DNA from: Rhizobium viscosum
Lineage (GTDB): Bacteria > Pseudomonadota > Alphaproteobacteria > Rhizobiales > Rhizobiaceae
Assembly (NCBI RefSeq): GCF_014873945.1
Contig: NZ_JADBEC010000001.1
Span: 3,861,001-3,925,000, forward strand
DNA length: 64,000 nt
Direction: 5' to 3'
In this document: piece after piece, positions 51,543-60,576 of the stretch
Numbering within the stretch: position 1 is the first letter of the stretch
Layout: every line of letters begins with the position of its first letter
Translations under genes and position numbers: made by a program
Notes under the pieces: model-generated
The model's database searches: none
What the model saw: the letters and a program-made list of their open reading frames with translations, nothing else
Told to the model about the DNA's origin: nothing

Positions 51543-51965
51543 CTATTTCCCCGGCAACCTGCTCAAACAGTCCAGAATATCGGTCTCGCAGACCGGAACT
51601 TCCGCCCGCGCCGAGGCATCATCGAGCCAGCGGTGATAGGCGGCCCAGATCTCCACGTCCTTGTAATTGTAGATCCTGGCCTTCCTGTCGATCCTGCTTG
51701 CCGCCAGGGCCTTCGGCGTCACCGCCATATGGAAGATGAGCTCCTTGTATCGCCAGGGTTCCCAACCCTTTTGCCGCTCAAACACGCGCACATGAAAATA
51801 GGGATCATCGGCGCGTTCGGGCAGCAGCTTGTAGGCGGCGGCCCAGCGCAGCGTGTTGCCGGTGACGGAGAGGATGACATCCTGCTGTCGCTCGCCGGCC
51901 AGGGCGGGGGCGACGGTCAGGCCGAGGGCAAGGAGGAGGGCAGGCAATCTTGAGTGATCCGGCAT
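51543..51965 (-). CDS. exported hypothetical protein
   Basis: The protein of about 140 residues has a signal peptide (LLALGLTVAPALAGE). A compact mature domain rich in aromatic residues follows: GNTLRWAAAYKLLPERADDP, then EPWRYKELIFHMAV, then YKDVEIWAAYHRWL. Two late cysteines (VCETDILDCLSRL) could form a disulfide. ATG 51965 is chosen for the leader. Confidence 0.65.
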   Translation of the reverse strand: MPDHSRLPALLLALGLTVAPALAGERQQDVILSVTGNTLRWAAAYKLLPERADDPYFHVRVFERQKGWEPWRYKELIFHMAVTPKALAASRIDRKARIYNYKDVEIWAAYHRWLDDASARAEVPVCETDILDCLSRLPGK

Positions 51966-52087
51966 CGGCTGGTCTGTCTCTTCGGTTTCAGACAGCAGCC
52001 TATGCATGCGAAAGTGGCCTGGCAATTTCGATGTGGCCGGCACGGATGGTTTTGCATCCTTGGCCGATACAATGCTAAGAGCCACCC

Positions 52088-52384
52088 ATGACCCTATCAA
52101 CAGAGCTAGACTGCCAGGCCTGCGGCGCGTGCTGTTCCTATTCGAGCGAATGGCCGAGGTTCACCACCGAAAGTGAAGAGGACCTCGATCTGCTGCCGGC
52201 TCAATTCGTCTCGGCAGATCAATCGGGCATGCGCTGTGATGGCGAGCGTTGCTCTGCGCTTTCAGGCACCATCGGTTCGAAAGTATCATGCGTGATCTAC
52301 GGCCTCAGGCCGGACGTCTGCCGCACATGCCTTCCCGGAGACGACGCCTGTTCGACGGCGCGCAAGGCCTTCGGGCTGGCGTAG
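52088..52384 (+). CDS. YkgJ-type cysteine-cluster protein
   Basis: The 98-residue protein begins with the zinc/iron cluster CQACGACC and contains further cysteines in CDGERCSAL, VSCVIYGLRPDVCRTC and DDACSTA. This is the YkgJ family pattern of a metal-chelating Cys cluster; members are often annotated as Fe-S oxidoreductase-like. It is divergent from the exported protein. Confidence 0.85.
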   Translation: MTLSTELDCQACGACCSYSSEWPRFTTESEEDLDLLPAQFVSADQSGMRCDGERCSALSGTIGSKVSCVIYGLRPDVCRTCLPGDDACSTARKAFGLA

Positions 52385-52576
52385 CTGCCTTGCCGGGATC
52401 TTGCTCTTGAAGGGAGCCTGATCTCGTCATGGCAATCGCAGGGGCATCGCCAAGTCATCGTATCAGAACATTGCTCCCTTCTGGTGCTCCACCGCGAGGA
52501 AGGGCCGGGCAGATTTGACGCAGATGGCGCCGTGCCGGAGCTTCGGCGCCACCTGCCGCTCGATCCGGCCCGCCAT
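52385..52576. other. non-coding gap
   Basis: No gene, repeat arm or terminator with convincing structure is seen. Confidence 0.4.
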
Positions 52577-53032
52577 TCAATCCAGAAGATCGGCCGGCAC
52601 CTTGCCGCCGTTTTCCGAGAGCTTTTTCATCAGCGCCTTGTGGAGGAAGATGTTCATCTTCGCGCTGTCATTGGTATCGCCGGTATAGCCGAGTTCGGCT
52701 GCTAGCTCCTTGCGTTCTGCAAGGCTCGCATCCATTCCGAGCGCCTTCATGAGGTCGACGATCGAATGGCGCCAATCGAGCTTCTGGCCGGATTTCTTCA
52801 CCGCCGCGTTCAGGATCTGCTCGATATCGGCGCTACTTGCCTGAGTGGGGCTCGCCTGAGTGGGGCTCGCTTGAGCCGGCGGCGGCGCGCCGGTCGCGGG
52901 TTCGGTTACCGGCGGAGACCCGGTGGCTGCGGTCGGCTGAGCAGCAGGGGGAGCGGCGGATGCGGGCTCCGGCACGGGTGCTGCCTGTGCTTTGCCGAAA
53001 ATCGCGTTCTTGATGCGGTCGAAAACGCCCAC
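52577..53032 (-). CDS. DUF3597 protein
   Basis: The 151-residue protein starts MGVFDRIKNAIFGKAQAAP. A Pro/Ala/Thr-rich linker includes a repeated SPTQA block, then the DUF3597 domain: ADIEQILNAAVKKSGQKLDW, RHSIVDLMKALGMDASLAER, AKMNIFLHKALMKKLSENGG. The domain has a LysM-like or helical fold of unknown role. The linker length probably varies between strains because of its repeats. Confidence 0.88.
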   Translation of the reverse strand: MGVFDRIKNAIFGKAQAAPVPEPASAAPPAAQPTAATGSPPVTEPATGAPPPAQASPTQASPTQASSADIEQILNAAVKKSGQKLDWRHSIVDLMKALGMDASLAERKELAAELGYTGDTNDSAKMNIFLHKALMKKLSENGGKVPADLLD

Positions 53033-53166
53033 GGGGAAACCCTCCTCTTGTGGTTGCGATGGGGATGACCGAGAGAGAAGTAGGGTGGCGGCGCGATCCG
53101 CAAAGGTGGCGGACGGGAATCATGGGTCGTGAGACGCGGTTCGCAGGTATTAAACGTCTGCGTCCG

Positions 53167-53347
53167 GCATACCCCCCTCTGTCCTGCCGGACATCTCCCC
53201 CACAAGGAGGGAGATTGGCTGGGGGCACCGGCTTTCCCAAACAATCAACGTTGCAGCCCGGCGAAAAGGTGGAGAGGCGGGAGGTGCAGGCCGCTTGTCG
53301 ATCTCCCCACCTGTGGGGGAGATGTCCGGCAGGACAGAGGGGGGTGC
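53167..53347. repeat. RIME-like intergenic mosaic element (short-arm form)
   Basis: Arms gcatacccccctctgtcctg and the inverted caggacagaggggggtgc are seen, with the 'ttcccaaacaatcaacgttgc' spacer. It lies between DUF3597 and BTLCP, which are on the same strand. Confidence 0.85.
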
Positions 53348-53382
53348 CGCGCACTCGGCGTCAATATTACGCCTCCACCCGA

Positions 53383-53958
53383 TCAAGAAAACTCGTTCGC
53401 CCGCGGCCCGGCCAGCGTCACGCGCCAGGTTGATCTCGCGCGAAAATCCTGTGTCGCCAGAAATGTATAGGGCGTGGCTCTCCAGGGCTTCACCCCATTG
53501 TTGAGGTTGTCGAGCACATAGTCGCCATCGTCCATGCGGGCGATCAGCACGACATGGTTCTCGTCATGCGGGCCGATCACCACCGAGAGCGCCAGGCGGT
53601 TTGCCGGAAATCCGGCGTCGATCAGGTCCTTCATCTTCTGCAGGGCGTAATCCTCGCAGTCGCCCCGGCCGCCGACGGGCAGGGTCCAGTCGTCGGTGGA
53701 GCGGTCCTCCGTCGAGCGGACGGTGAGGTTCACGGCGCGGGTGACCTTGCGCAGAAGCGGCATGCCCGCCTGTTCAGCCGGTGCCCGGCCGCCTCTCTGA
53801 GCGGACGTCTGATGGCAAAGCCAGCGATAGCTGGCGCAGGCAGAAGCGAATCCCACCGGGGCGCCGATATTCCTGCCGACAGGCAAAGGCTGCCCGGCAA
53901 ATGCTTGAAATTGCGTCGGAAAAAACACGAGGGAAACAAGACAAAAAAGCCATCGCAT
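53383..53958 (-). CDS. transglutaminase-like cysteine peptidase (BTLCP, DUF920)
   Basis: The 191-residue protein has a signal peptide (LFCLVSLVFFPTQFQAFAG). The catalytic triad of the BTLCP family is visible: Cys in GRGDCEDYALQK, His in DENHVVLIAR and Asp in YVLDNLNN. The first segment (CASYRWLCHQ) has an extra cysteine pair. LapG, a relative, cleaves surface adhesins; no adhesin or LapD gene lies nearby. Periplasmic location is expected. Confidence 0.88.
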   Translation of the reverse strand: MRWLFCLVSLVFFPTQFQAFAGQPLPVGRNIGAPVGFASACASYRWLCHQTSAQRGGRAPAEQAGMPLLRKVTRAVNLTVRSTEDRSTDDWTLPVGGRGDCEDYALQKMKDLIDAGFPANRLALSVVIGPHDENHVVLIARMDDGDYVLDNLNNGVKPWRATPYTFLATQDFRARSTWRVTLAGPRANEFS

Positions 53959-54149
53959 GAATCACCCCCTTTATTGTGCGCGGGGAAGATAACATAGTTT
54001 ATACTAAAACTTTAATAAAATTTATTACTTGCGTAATTAACTATAGATTAAAGAGTTGTGCCATTATCCACGATTTATTCTTGGAATTAACAGGTCGCTA
54101 ATATAAGAATTCCCTCAGTTAACGGTTTGTTAACTTTGGGAGAGAAAAG
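53959..54149. promoter_or_regulatory. AT-rich promoter region of Gly/Asn repeat protein
   Basis: This stretch is unusually AT-rich for the window. It contains the inverted gttaacggtttgttaac near 54117-54133 and a GGGAGAG ribosome site 7 bp before ATG 54150. It could drive a strongly or conditionally expressed gene. Confidence 0.45.
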
Positions 54150-55367
54150 ATGTTCCGTAAAGCAGCGAAGTATAGCGTCGCCGTTGCTTACCTTCTGGCA
54201 AGCAGCAGCCTCACAATGGCCGCGCCGGCAGTTGTAAACTGCGCCAAGGCCGCGCCGGGTTCGATCGAGGCCAGATTGTGCCTGCCGACGAAATCCATCC
54301 GCACCGACAATGACAGCCGCACGGTCAACAACGACAGCAGCGGCAACCGTTTCGGCAATCGTTCCGGCGGCCGCTCCGGTTCCGGCTCCGGCTCGCAGGC
54401 CTCGAATCAGAGCTCTTCCGGCGACCAGAACACCGGCGGCAATGGCGGCAGCGGAAACACCGGCGGCAGCGGCAATAGCGGAGGCTCCGGTCCTGGTGAT
54501 GGTGGCGGCTCCGGTCCTGGTGATGGTGGCGGCTCCGGTCCTGGTGATGGTGGCGGCTCCGGCCCCGGCGATCACGGCGGCGGTCACGGGGGGCATCATG
54601 GCGGCAAGGACCATGACCACCACGGTGGCGGCAGGGATCATGGCCACGGCGGCGGCAAGGATCATGGCCACGGTGGTGGCAATAGCGGCGGCCACGGCGG
54701 CGGCAATGACGGCGGCAACAGCGGCGGCAATGGCGGCGGTAACAGCGGCGGCAATGGCGGCGGCAACAGTGGCGGCAATGGCGGCGGCAACAGTGGCGGC
54801 AATGGCGGCGGCAACAGTGGCGGCAATGGCGGCGGCAACAGTGGCGGCAATGGCGGCGGCAACAGTGGCGGCAATGGCGGCGGCAACAGTGGCGGTAACA
54901 GCGGCGGCAATGGCGGCGGCAACAGTGGCGGCAATGGCGGCGGCAACAGCGGCGGCAATGGCGGCGGCAACAGCGGCGGCAACGGCGGCGGCAATGGCGG
55001 CGGCAACAGTGGCGGCAATGGCGGCGGCAACAGTGGCGGCAATGGCGGCGGCAACAGCGGCGGCAATGGCGGCGGCAACAGCGGCGGCAACGGCGGCGGC
55101 AATGGCGGCGGCAACAGTGGCGGCAATGGCGGCGGCAACAGTGGCGGCAACGGCGGCGGTAACAGCGGCGGCAACAGTGGCGGCAACAGTGGCGGCAATA
55201 GCGGCGACAACGGTGGTGGCAACGGCGGCGGCAATAGCGGCGGCAACAGTGGCGACAACGGTGGTGGCAACGGCGGCGGCAATAGCGGCGGCAATAGTGG
55301 CGACAACGGCGGCGGTAATGGCGGTTCCGACAATGGCGGCAAGGGCGGCAAGGGCGGCCACGGCTGA
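54150..55367 (+). CDS. exported glycine/asparagine-rich repeat protein
   Basis: The 405-residue protein has a signal peptide (VAVAYLLASSSLTMAAPAVV). A short conserved-looking segment with two cysteines (VNCAKAAPGSIEARLCLPTK) follows, then only low-complexity repeats. The repeat units are GSGPGDGG (4x), HGHGGGKDHGHGGG, then about 25 GGNGGGNS units. The 24-bp DNA unit is nearly identical in many copies, so length will vary by slippage. Surface or cell-wall structural, or metal-binding through the His-rich part, are possibilities. No homologue is recognised. Confidence 0.8.
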   Translation: MFRKAAKYSVAVAYLLASSSLTMAAPAVVNCAKAAPGSIEARLCLPTKSIRTDNDSRTVNNDSSGNRFGNRSGGRSGSGSGSQASNQSSSGDQNTGGNGGSGNTGGSGNSGGSGPGDGGGSGPGDGGGSGPGDGGGSGPGDHGGGHGGHHGGKDHDHHGGGRDHGHGGGKDHGHGGGNSGGHGGGNDGGNSGGNGGGNSGGNGGGNSGGNGGGNSGGNGGGNSGGNGGGNSGGNGGGNSGGNGGGNSGGNSGGNGGGNSGGNGGGNSGGNGGGNSGGNGGGNGGGNSGGNGGGNSGGNGGGNSGGNGGGNSGGNGGGNGGGNSGGNGGGNSGGNGGGNSGGNSGGNSGGNSGDNGGGNGGGNSGGNSGDNGGGNGGGNSGGNSGDNGGGNGGSDNGGKGGKGGHG

Positions 55368-55386
55368 TCCGGCATTCTGAACCGGA

Positions 55387-55416
55387 AGATGGGCTTCAGA
55401 GATCAAGCCCATCTTT
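55387..55416 (+). terminator. terminator of the repeat-protein gene
   Basis: A 10-bp perfect stem (AGATGGGCTT / AAGCCCATCT) with an 8-base loop is followed by TTC. It lies 19 bp after the stop codon. Confidence 0.75.
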
Positions 55417-55541
55417 CAATGGCGGTATCGGAAATGCGGCCCGGTGACTGTGTCTTTTGCCACTCTCTGCCGGGCGCATTCCCTTTCCTTCCTCATTCCT
55501 GTGCCCGCGTGCTGGCGCTAAGGATGTCACAGGAATCCAGT

Positions 55542-55760
55542 GCCGCGCCTTGGGCGCGGCGAGTGGCTCCAGGTATCGAGTAGGAGCCATTTGCGCCCGA
55601 GGGGAGCGGGCGCTCTGGATCTCCGTGAGATAACCCGGGCTGGGCCGGGAACACGGAGACGAGGGGGGAGAGGGGTATTTTGAGGGGCCGGCATCCCGAT
55701 ATCGGGAGGGGGGTGCCGGTTGGGGGGCAAAAAGGGGGTGCCGCAAGGTGCCCCTTTTTT
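55542..55760. other. run of six consecutive hairpins, non-coding
   Basis: In order: GCCGCGCC / GGCGCGGC (55542-55560), TGGCTCC / GGAGCCA (55564-55589), GCGCCCG / CGGGCGC (55593-55613), TCTCCGTG / CACGGAGA with an inner CCCGG / CCGGG (55620-55659), CCGGCA / TGCCGG around CCCGATATCGGG (55688-55719), and AAAAAGGGG / CCCCTTTTT (55729-55760). The last resembles a two-way terminator. The gap 55368-55909 has no supportable gene. It may be a composite of dispersed repeats or a structured RNA. Confidence 0.65.
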
Positions 55761-55909
55761 GTTGTGCGGGTTCATAGGATTGGAAGCCTTTGCCGGGATT
55801 GGCGAATGCGTGTTGGTCGGCCCCACAATCCGATCCGTCGCGCATGGCACCCATTATGGCAGTTGCTCGCCGATTGATGATTTTGTCAAATTGTGACAGA
55901 CCGTTGCGT

Positions 55910-56818
55910 ATGGCAACAACAATAGATTTTTCCGAAATGCAGGCTTTCATCGCCGTGGTGACGGAAGGCTCCTTCACCGCTGCGGCGGAACGCCTCGAAA
56001 CCGACAAGGCGCAGGTGAGCCGCATTGTGCGGCGAATGGAAGAGAAGCTCGGCGCGCGGCTTTTGAACCGATCGACGCGACACCTCAGCGTCACGGAAGT
56101 CGGGCGCGACTATTTCGAACGCGCCTCATCGATCCTGACTGCCGCCGAAGCGGCGGAAGCCTCAGTGGCGCAACAGGCCCAGGAGCCGAAGGGGCGGCTC
56201 AAGGTGACCGCGGGAGCAGAATTCGGAACGACCCAGGTCGATGGCTGGATTGCCGCATTTCTGCGCAAGTGGCCAAAGGTCGCCGTCGAGGCGGAATACA
56301 CGAACCGTCTCGTCGACATCATTCATGAAGGTATCGATGTGGCGATTCGCATCGGCCCGCTGCAGGACTCGGAGCTTTCGGCCCGCAGGCTCGGAGAGCT
56401 GACCTACGGACTGTACGCTTCTCCCGAATATCTGCAGAACGCGGCGTCCATTCGCACGATCGACGATCTGAAGCACCACGACCTCATCATGCATGCGCCG
56501 CGCGGTCGTCCGGCCTGGACACTGGTCAATGGAGAGAAGACGGCGAAGGTCTCGCGAGAGCCGCGCTGCGTGCTCAACAACACTATGGCCGCCAGGAACC
56601 TGGCGCTGTCAGGCCTGGGGATCGTGCAGCTTCCGAAATACATGGCCGAACATCATGTTGGCGACGGCTCTCTGGTCGGCGTCTTGCCGGGCTGGGCGCG
56701 TGTCCCCGTGCCTGTTCATGCCGTCTTCGCCTCGACGCGCTTTATGGACCCGAAAGTGCGGGGTTTTGTCGACCTCTGCCGCGACCGTTTCGGGCGTGAC
56801 CTCGAAAGTTTGCGCTGA
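55910..56818 (+). CDS. LysR-type regulator, paralogue 1
   Basis: The protein of about 302 residues has the HTH FSEMQAFIAVVTEGSFTAAA ERLETDKAQVSRIVRRMEEK and the LysR signature LGARLLNRSTRHLSVTE. Its effector domain is close to that of the regulator at 57881 (about three quarters of the residues match by eye). ATG 55910 gives the usual LysR start. The NAD(P)-binding protein gene downstream on the same strand is a possible target. Confidence 0.9.
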   Translation: MATTIDFSEMQAFIAVVTEGSFTAAAERLETDKAQVSRIVRRMEEKLGARLLNRSTRHLSVTEVGRDYFERASSILTAAEAAEASVAQQAQEPKGRLKVTAGAEFGTTQVDGWIAAFLRKWPKVAVEAEYTNRLVDIIHEGIDVAIRIGPLQDSELSARRLGELTYGLYASPEYLQNAASIRTIDDLKHHDLIMHAPRGRPAWTLVNGEKTAKVSREPRCVLNNTMAARNLALSGLGIVQLPKYMAEHHVGDGSLVGVLPGWARVPVPVHAVFASTRFMDPKVRGFVDLCRDRFGRDLESLR

Positions 56819-56994
56819 TCTCGTCCATTGTCGGTTCCAGGGGCAACAGTGCGTTGCCCACTCCGCCACTGTTATCATCCGCGCCATTCCCCCATTTCCC
56901 GCTCGCGCCACTTGCTGAGGCTCCGGCCAGCCAGGTGTGTGCAGTCAAATGTCGGCGGGTCCCCCGCCGCTCTCCTATGAGAAGGAAATGGAAG

Positions 56995-57798
56995 TTGACA
57001 CAAACAATCGGAATTATCGGCTCTGGCCTCGTCGGCAAGGCAGTCGCGCATCTGGCCGTCGCGGCAGGCTATAATGTCGTGATCAGCAATTCGCGCGGTC
57101 CTGAAACACTCTCCAAGCTGGTCGGAGAGCTCGGCCCGCGTGCACGCGCCGGGTCTGTCGAAGAGGCGATTGCGGCCGGGGATATCGTCTCGCTTGCGAT
57201 TCCGCTGCCGACATTCGAGAGCCTGCCGGCCGACAGGTTCGCCGGGAAGATCGTTCTCGATCAGACGAACTACTATCCCGGCATGGGAGATTTTCGAAGA
57301 GCCGATCTCGACAATGGCGAGCTCACATCGAGCGAACTGCTGCAGCAGCGCCTCAGCGGCGCAAGGCTGGTCAAGGGAATGCATAATCTCGGCTGGATTC
57401 ATATGCAGCACAATGCCCGGCCGAAGGGTGATGCCGAACGGACGACCTTGCCCATCGCGGGTGACGATGCAGGCGCGAAGGAAGCCGTCACGCATTTCAT
57501 CGAGGCAATCGGCTATGATGTCGTCGACGCCGGCTCGCTTGCCGAAAGCTGGCGCATCGAGCCCAACACGCCGATCTATTTCTGGCCCTATGCCCCTGTT
57601 GTGCCCGAGGATCTGGTCGAGGAAGAGGCCAAGAAAGTCTTCCAGCAGGCTGGCAAGCCCATCTCTCCGGAAGAGGCCCGGACACTGATCGACAGGACGG
57701 TACGTCCGTCGCCGATCGGCGGAACGCTGGAGGGGATGCCGCCGATCCACGTCGCCCTGTTCCTGGAGCTTGCCAGCGCCGATACCGTTCAGAGGTAA
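56995..57798 (+). CDS. NADPH-dependent F420-reductase-like protein (NAD(P)-binding)
   Basis: The protein of about 267 residues has a Rossmann start TIGIIGSGLVGKAVAHLAVAAG with NSR as the phosphate-binding residues for NADP. Further along it has NYYPGMGDFRRADLDNGELT and MHNLGWIHMQ. TTG 56995 (giving MTQTIGIIGSG) follows an A/G-rich ribosome site and fits the family start; ATG 56977 is the alternative. It is similar in fold to the protein at 59051. In organisms without F420 these enzymes use other substrates. Confidence 0.82.
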   Translation: MTQTIGIIGSGLVGKAVAHLAVAAGYNVVISNSRGPETLSKLVGELGPRARAGSVEEAIAAGDIVSLAIPLPTFESLPADRFAGKIVLDQTNYYPGMGDFRRADLDNGELTSSELLQQRLSGARLVKGMHNLGWIHMQHNARPKGDAERTTLPIAGDDAGAKEAVTHFIEAIGYDVVDAGSLAESWRIEPNTPIYFWPYAPVVPEDLVEEEAKKVFQQAGKPISPEEARTLIDRTVRPSPIGGTLEGMPPIHVALFLELASADTVQR

Positions 57799-57880
57799 GA
57801 CCTGCAAGACCGGGTGCCCGGTTGCAGGCGCCCGGTCGCCTTGATTGATCATTCAGGCGACGCGTGACAGAACGTTGTCC

Positions 57881-58792
57881 ATGACAACAACAGTTGGCAT
57901 TTCAGAAATGCGGGTCTTCGTCGCGGTGGTGACGGAAGAATCCTTCACCGCCGCGGCCGAACGGCTGGAGACAGACAAGGCGCGGGTAAGCCGCATCGTG
58001 CAGCGGATCGAAGAAAAGCTCGGCGCCCGGCTTTTGAACAGATCGACCCGGCGGCTAAGCGTGACGGAGGTCGGGAGGGACTATTTCGAACGTGCCTCTT
58101 CGATCCTGGCTGCCGCGGAAGCGGCCGAAGCCGCAGTCGCGCAGCAGAGCCAGGAGCCCAAGGGTCGTCTCAAGATCACGGCGACTCCCGAATTCGGAAC
58201 CACACGGGTCGACAGCTGGGTCGCAGCCTACCTGTCCAGGTGGCCGAAGGTCACTGTGGAAGCGGTGTATTCGATCCGTTTCGTCGATATCATTCATGAG
58301 GGGATCGATGTCGCGATCCGTCTCGGTGCATTGCAGGATTCGGATCTTTCCGCCCGTAAACTTGGAGAAGTGACCTACGGTCTCTATGCCTCCCCGGATT
58401 ATCTGAAACGCGCCGGGGCACCCCGCACGGTCGAGGACCTGAAGCGTCACGATCTCATCATGAAGACGTCGAGCGGTCGTTCGAGCTGGACCCTCGTCAA
58501 CGGCGAGGCGACGGAGAAGGTGTCGCAGACGCCGCGCTGCGCGCTCGATAACATAGTCGCTGCCAGGAACCTGACATTATCAGGTCTGGGAATCGCCCAC
58601 CTTCCTCGATACATGGCCGAGCCATATGTGGCCGAAGGCACGCTCGCCCGCGTTTTGCCGGGCTGGGCGAGTGTCCCGATGCCGGTCCACGCCGTCTTCG
58701 CCTCGACGCGCTACATGGACCCGAAGGTGCGCGGCTTTGTGGATCTGTGCCGCGATGCTTTCAGAGATAGCAGCGACATCGGCGCAGGGTAA
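57881..58792 (+). CDS. LysR-type regulator, paralogue 2
   Basis: The protein of about 303 residues is closely related to paralogue 1, with ISEMRVFVAVVTEESFTAAA ERLETDKARVSRIVQRIEEK and RLLNRSTRRLSVTEVGRDYF. ATG 57881 aligns with the paralogue start; 57845 is a longer option. It precedes the second Rossmann protein gene, so each regulator sits before a similar oxidoreductase. Confidence 0.9.
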   Translation: MTTTVGISEMRVFVAVVTEESFTAAAERLETDKARVSRIVQRIEEKLGARLLNRSTRRLSVTEVGRDYFERASSILAAAEAAEAAVAQQSQEPKGRLKITATPEFGTTRVDSWVAAYLSRWPKVTVEAVYSIRFVDIIHEGIDVAIRLGALQDSDLSARKLGEVTYGLYASPDYLKRAGAPRTVEDLKRHDLIMKTSSGRSSWTLVNGEATEKVSQTPRCALDNIVAARNLTLSGLGIAHLPRYMAEPYVAEGTLARVLPGWASVPMPVHAVFASTRYMDPKVRGFVDLCRDAFRDSSDIGAG

Positions 58793-59050
58793 AACGATCC
58801 GGCTCACGGCCATGGCCGTATTCGACCGTCATCAGCAAAACACGCCGGCAGATTGCGCCGGAACCTGACGCCTGGGGCGCAGGCCGGGCCTAGAAGGCTG
58901 CCGACAAGCGGCGATTGCCGCCGTCATTGTTGCTCGAGGGAGCAACGGAGTGGGGCGCGTGGAGCGTCTAATCTGCCCCCAGGCGATATCTTATGTCTCA
59001 CCCTGTCGCTTCCAAACGAGCGGCAAGGTCCGAAGTACAGAGGATATCGA

Positions 59051-59749
59051 ATGAAGATCGGAATTTTGAATGCCGGCAATGTCGGCAGTCGCCTGGCAAG
59101 GGCGTGGGCATCTGCCGGCCATGAGCTCGTCATCGCCAAGGATGGCGAGGACCGCAAGCTCGCACCGCTGCTTGAAGAATTGGGCGACAGCGCCAGGCTC
59201 GGCACGATCCGCGAGGCCGCCGAGTTCGGAGAGGCGGTTCTGTTCTCCGTCTACTGGCCGCGGGTGGAGGCGATTGCCGGCGAAGTCGGCGACGCTCTCG
59301 ACGGCAAAGTCGTGATCGAGACGATGAACCCGCTCGGCGTCACCGCCGACTTCCAGCATTTCCACGATCTGGACTTCATGCGCGACAGCTCGACTGCGGA
59401 AGTTCTGCAAAGGCGCCTGCCGAAGGCCCGCATCGTCAAGGCCCTCAACCTGCTGGCGGCGCCGGTGCTGGAGGCGGCCGCGTGGTCGGGCTCGCCGGTG
59501 AAGCCCGCCGTCTTCTATGCAAGTGACGATGCGGCGGCCGGGCAGGTGACACGCAGCCTGATCGCCGACGCCGGTTTCAGACCCGTCAACGCCGGCCCCC
59601 TCAAGGGCGCCCGGCAACTCGAGCAGGTCGGTGTGCTCCTGCATCATATCGCAGATCATGAATATGGTGGCGATGCCGATCTGGTCCGCCTGGCTCTCAC
59701 CGTCATCGAGGCAAGCCCCGGTCCAATCCTGCGCCAGCGGCTCGTCTGA
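59051..59749 (+). CDS. NAD(P)-binding F420-reductase-like protein, second
   Basis: The protein of about 232 residues begins MKIGILNAGNVGSRLARAWA with a glycine-rich dinucleotide motif (GNxG type). It continues with DGKVVIETMNPLG, LPKARIVKALNLLAAPVLEA and ASDDAAAGQVTRSLIADAGF. ATG 59051 is the first start that matches the family; the upstream in-frame sequence is not conserved in character. Substrate unknown. Confidence 0.82.
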   Translation: MKIGILNAGNVGSRLARAWASAGHELVIAKDGEDRKLAPLLEELGDSARLGTIREAAEFGEAVLFSVYWPRVEAIAGEVGDALDGKVVIETMNPLGVTADFQHFHDLDFMRDSSTAEVLQRRLPKARIVKALNLLAAPVLEAAAWSGSPVKPAVFYASDDAAAGQVTRSLIADAGFRPVNAGPLKGARQLEQVGVLLHHIADHEYGGDADLVRLALTVIEASPGPILRQRLV

Positions 59750-59808
59750 GGCGCTCGCAGAGCAGTCTGCCTAGCAAAACAAGATCCCGTCCAATCAAGG
59801 AATAACAG

Positions 59809-60576
59809 ATGTCGCAGTTGCTTAAGGGAAAAACCGCTCTCGTGACCGGAGCGTCGCGGGGCATCGGCCGCTCGATCGCCGAACGTCTTGCGAAGGAAGG
59901 CGCGACGGTGGCGCTGACCTACAATGCAAGTAAAAGCGGGGCCGAGGAGGCGGTCGCGGCTATCGAGCAGGCGGGCGGCAACGCGTTCGCACTCCAGGCG
60001 GACCTCGTCGATGCAGGGTCCATTCCGGCCCTGTTCGAGCGGCTTGACGCCGAACTTGCGCAGCGCAACGGAAACAAATCCTTCGACATTCTGGTCAACA
60101 ATGCCGGGAATTCCGGCTGGGGTGGCCTCTCGGACGCGACGCCGGACAGATGGAACACGATGTTTGCGGTCCACGCCCGCGCGCCCTTTTTCGTCGTCCA
60201 GTCGGCACTGGGCCGTCTCTCCGACGGCGGACGCATCATCAACGTCTCGTCGGGCGCCGGCACACGGCCAATGCATGTGGTCCCCATCTACTCCATGGCC
60301 AAGGCAAGCATCAACAACCTGACCCATTCGCTCGCAATGGAGCTCGGCCCCCGCAGGATCACCGTGAATGCCGTGGCGCCGGGCTGGATCCGAACCGACA
60401 TGAATGCCGCCGTTCGCGAGAATGCCGACATGGTGAAGGCGATCGAAGCTGACACCGCTTTAGGACGCTTCGGCGAAACCTCCGATATTGCCGCAGTGGT
60501 GGCCTTTCTGGCCTCCGCCGAAGGCCGCTGGGTAACCGGCCAGGTGATAGAAGCGAGCGGCGGCTACAAGCTCTGA
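59809..60576 (+). CDS. short-chain dehydrogenase/reductase (SDR)
   Basis: The 255-residue protein has the classical SDR motifs: TGASRGIG for NAD(P), NNAG, the active-site Ser in INVSSGAG, Tyr-x-x-x-Lys in YSMAK and PGWIRTDM. The end TGQVIEASGGYKL is typical. It is close to FabG-like reductases. It follows the oxidoreductase gene at 59051 by 59 bp and is probably co-transcribed with it. Confidence 0.93.
   Translation: MSQLLKGKTALVTGASRGIGRSIAERLAKEGATVALTYNASKSGAEEAVAAIEQAGGNAFALQADLVDAGSIPALFERLDAELAQRNGNKSFDILVNNAGNSGWGGLSDATPDRWNTMFAVHARAPFFVVQSALGRLSDGGRIINVSSGAGTRPMHVVPIYSMAKASINNLTHSLAMELGPRRITVNAVAPGWIRTDMNAAVRENADMVKAIEADTALGRFGETSDIAAVVAFLASAEGRWVTGQVIEASGGYKL

Noticed and set aside
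54700..55300. Possible CRISPR array because of regular short repeats
   Set aside because: The repeats are contiguous 24-bp coding units without unique spacers, read in one frame as GGNGGGNS.
54087..55412. Long minus-strand Ala/Val/Ile-rich reading frame opposite the Gly/Asn repeat gene
   Set aside because: It is the antisense reading of the 24-bp GC-rich repeat; it has no signal peptide or ribosome site, and the plus-strand frame has both.
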